Assembly (NCBI GenBank): GCA_031266855.1
Contig: JAISAF010000339.1
Coordinates: 1-5,515, forward strand
Direction: 5' to 3'
Origin: Spirochaetales bacterium
Lineage (GTDB): Bacteria; Spirochaetota; Spirochaetia; DTKZ01
Length of the DNA stretch: 5,515 nucleotides
Positions 5,358 through 5,515 of the stretch are shown piece after piece (the stretch's first letter is position 1; each line of letters begins with the position of its first letter). A program made the position numbers and the translations under genes. The notes beneath the pieces were generated by a model that made no database searches, was not told the DNA's origin, and saw only the letters and a list, made by a program, of their open reading frames with translations.

Positions 5358-5515
5358 ATTGACGCGATGGGCTGTCAAAAGGCGATAGCGCAGGATATTA
5401 CGGTAAAACACGGGGACAATACCCTGTCACTGAAAGAAAATCACAGTGAAACCTATGCCGAAGCGCGGGAACTGTTTGAAAACATCAGCGCACTGTCCTG
5501 TTTCTTTCCCACTTA
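5358..5515 (+). pseudogene. ISAs1/H-repeat family transposase fragment
   Basis: From 5358 the + strand encodes IDAMGCQKAIAQDI, then NTLSLKENHSETYAEA and RELFEN. These match the core of ISAs1-family (H-repeat associated) DDE transposases, where the usual text is close to TIDAMGCQKEIA followed by LALKGNQGTL. The IDAMG Asp is probably one of the catalytic acidic residues. The similarity stops abruptly upstream of 5358: the preceding codons (LTVPGP) do not look like the family and lead into the hairpin repeat. No start codon or N-terminal half is present. The frame is open to the window end, so the fragment continues to the right. Drift such as LSLKENHS for LALKGNQG suggests a decayed copy. It is a transposon remnant rather than a working gene, as far as visible. 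Confidence 0.75.

Noticed and set aside
5208..5411. 67-codon - strand open frame across the right repeat
   Set aside because: It consists of translated hairpin repeat and the reverse of the transposase fragment.

Overview
The window is about 50% GC and reads as a bacterial chromosome segment. Dense perfect hairpins, a LysM/PKD/C39 envelope protein and a membrane-anchored PCMT suggest a spirochaete, possibly of the moderate-GC termite-gut Treponema type. That assignment is an inference from gene style and recollection, not a demonstrated match.

Layout. (1) Positions 69-1223, + strand: an RlmI-type 23S rRNA methyltransferase (PUA domain plus Rossmann domain). Its true start is uncertain, and a possible terminator follows it. 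(2) Positions 1224-1605: a convergent intergenic region with no credible gene. It holds three perfect palindromes (1337-1434) and then a roughly 100-nt two-hairpin repeat (1456-1556). (3) Positions 1606-5147, - strand: three genes. In transcription order they are a PCMT-like methyltransferase with an N-terminal membrane segment, a membrane-anchored LysM-PKD-C39 cysteine-peptidase-like protein, and a small flavoprotein of the NADPH-dependent FMN reductase/iron-sulfur flavoprotein class. The last two overlap by 4 nt (ATGA). A good sigma70-type promoter (TTGACA, 17-nt spacer) precedes the PCMT gene. (4) Positions 5222-5318: a second copy of the two-hairpin repeat, inverted relative to the first. 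(5) Position 5358 to the window end, + strand: an internal fragment of an ISAs1/H-repeat family transposase, which appears abruptly after the repeat and runs off the edge.

Function. The first gene is a housekeeping rRNA modification gene unrelated to the rest. The - strand genes look like an envelope-directed set: two products carry N-terminal membrane segments predicted to place their catalytic domains outside the cytoplasm, and the third is a cytosolic redox flavoprotein translationally coupled to the peptidase gene. A shared pathway is not demonstrated. The most unusual signal is the pair of inverted two-hairpin repeats bracketing this set. Their linkers are conserved, while their hairpin arms differ between copies yet stay perfectly self-complementary.
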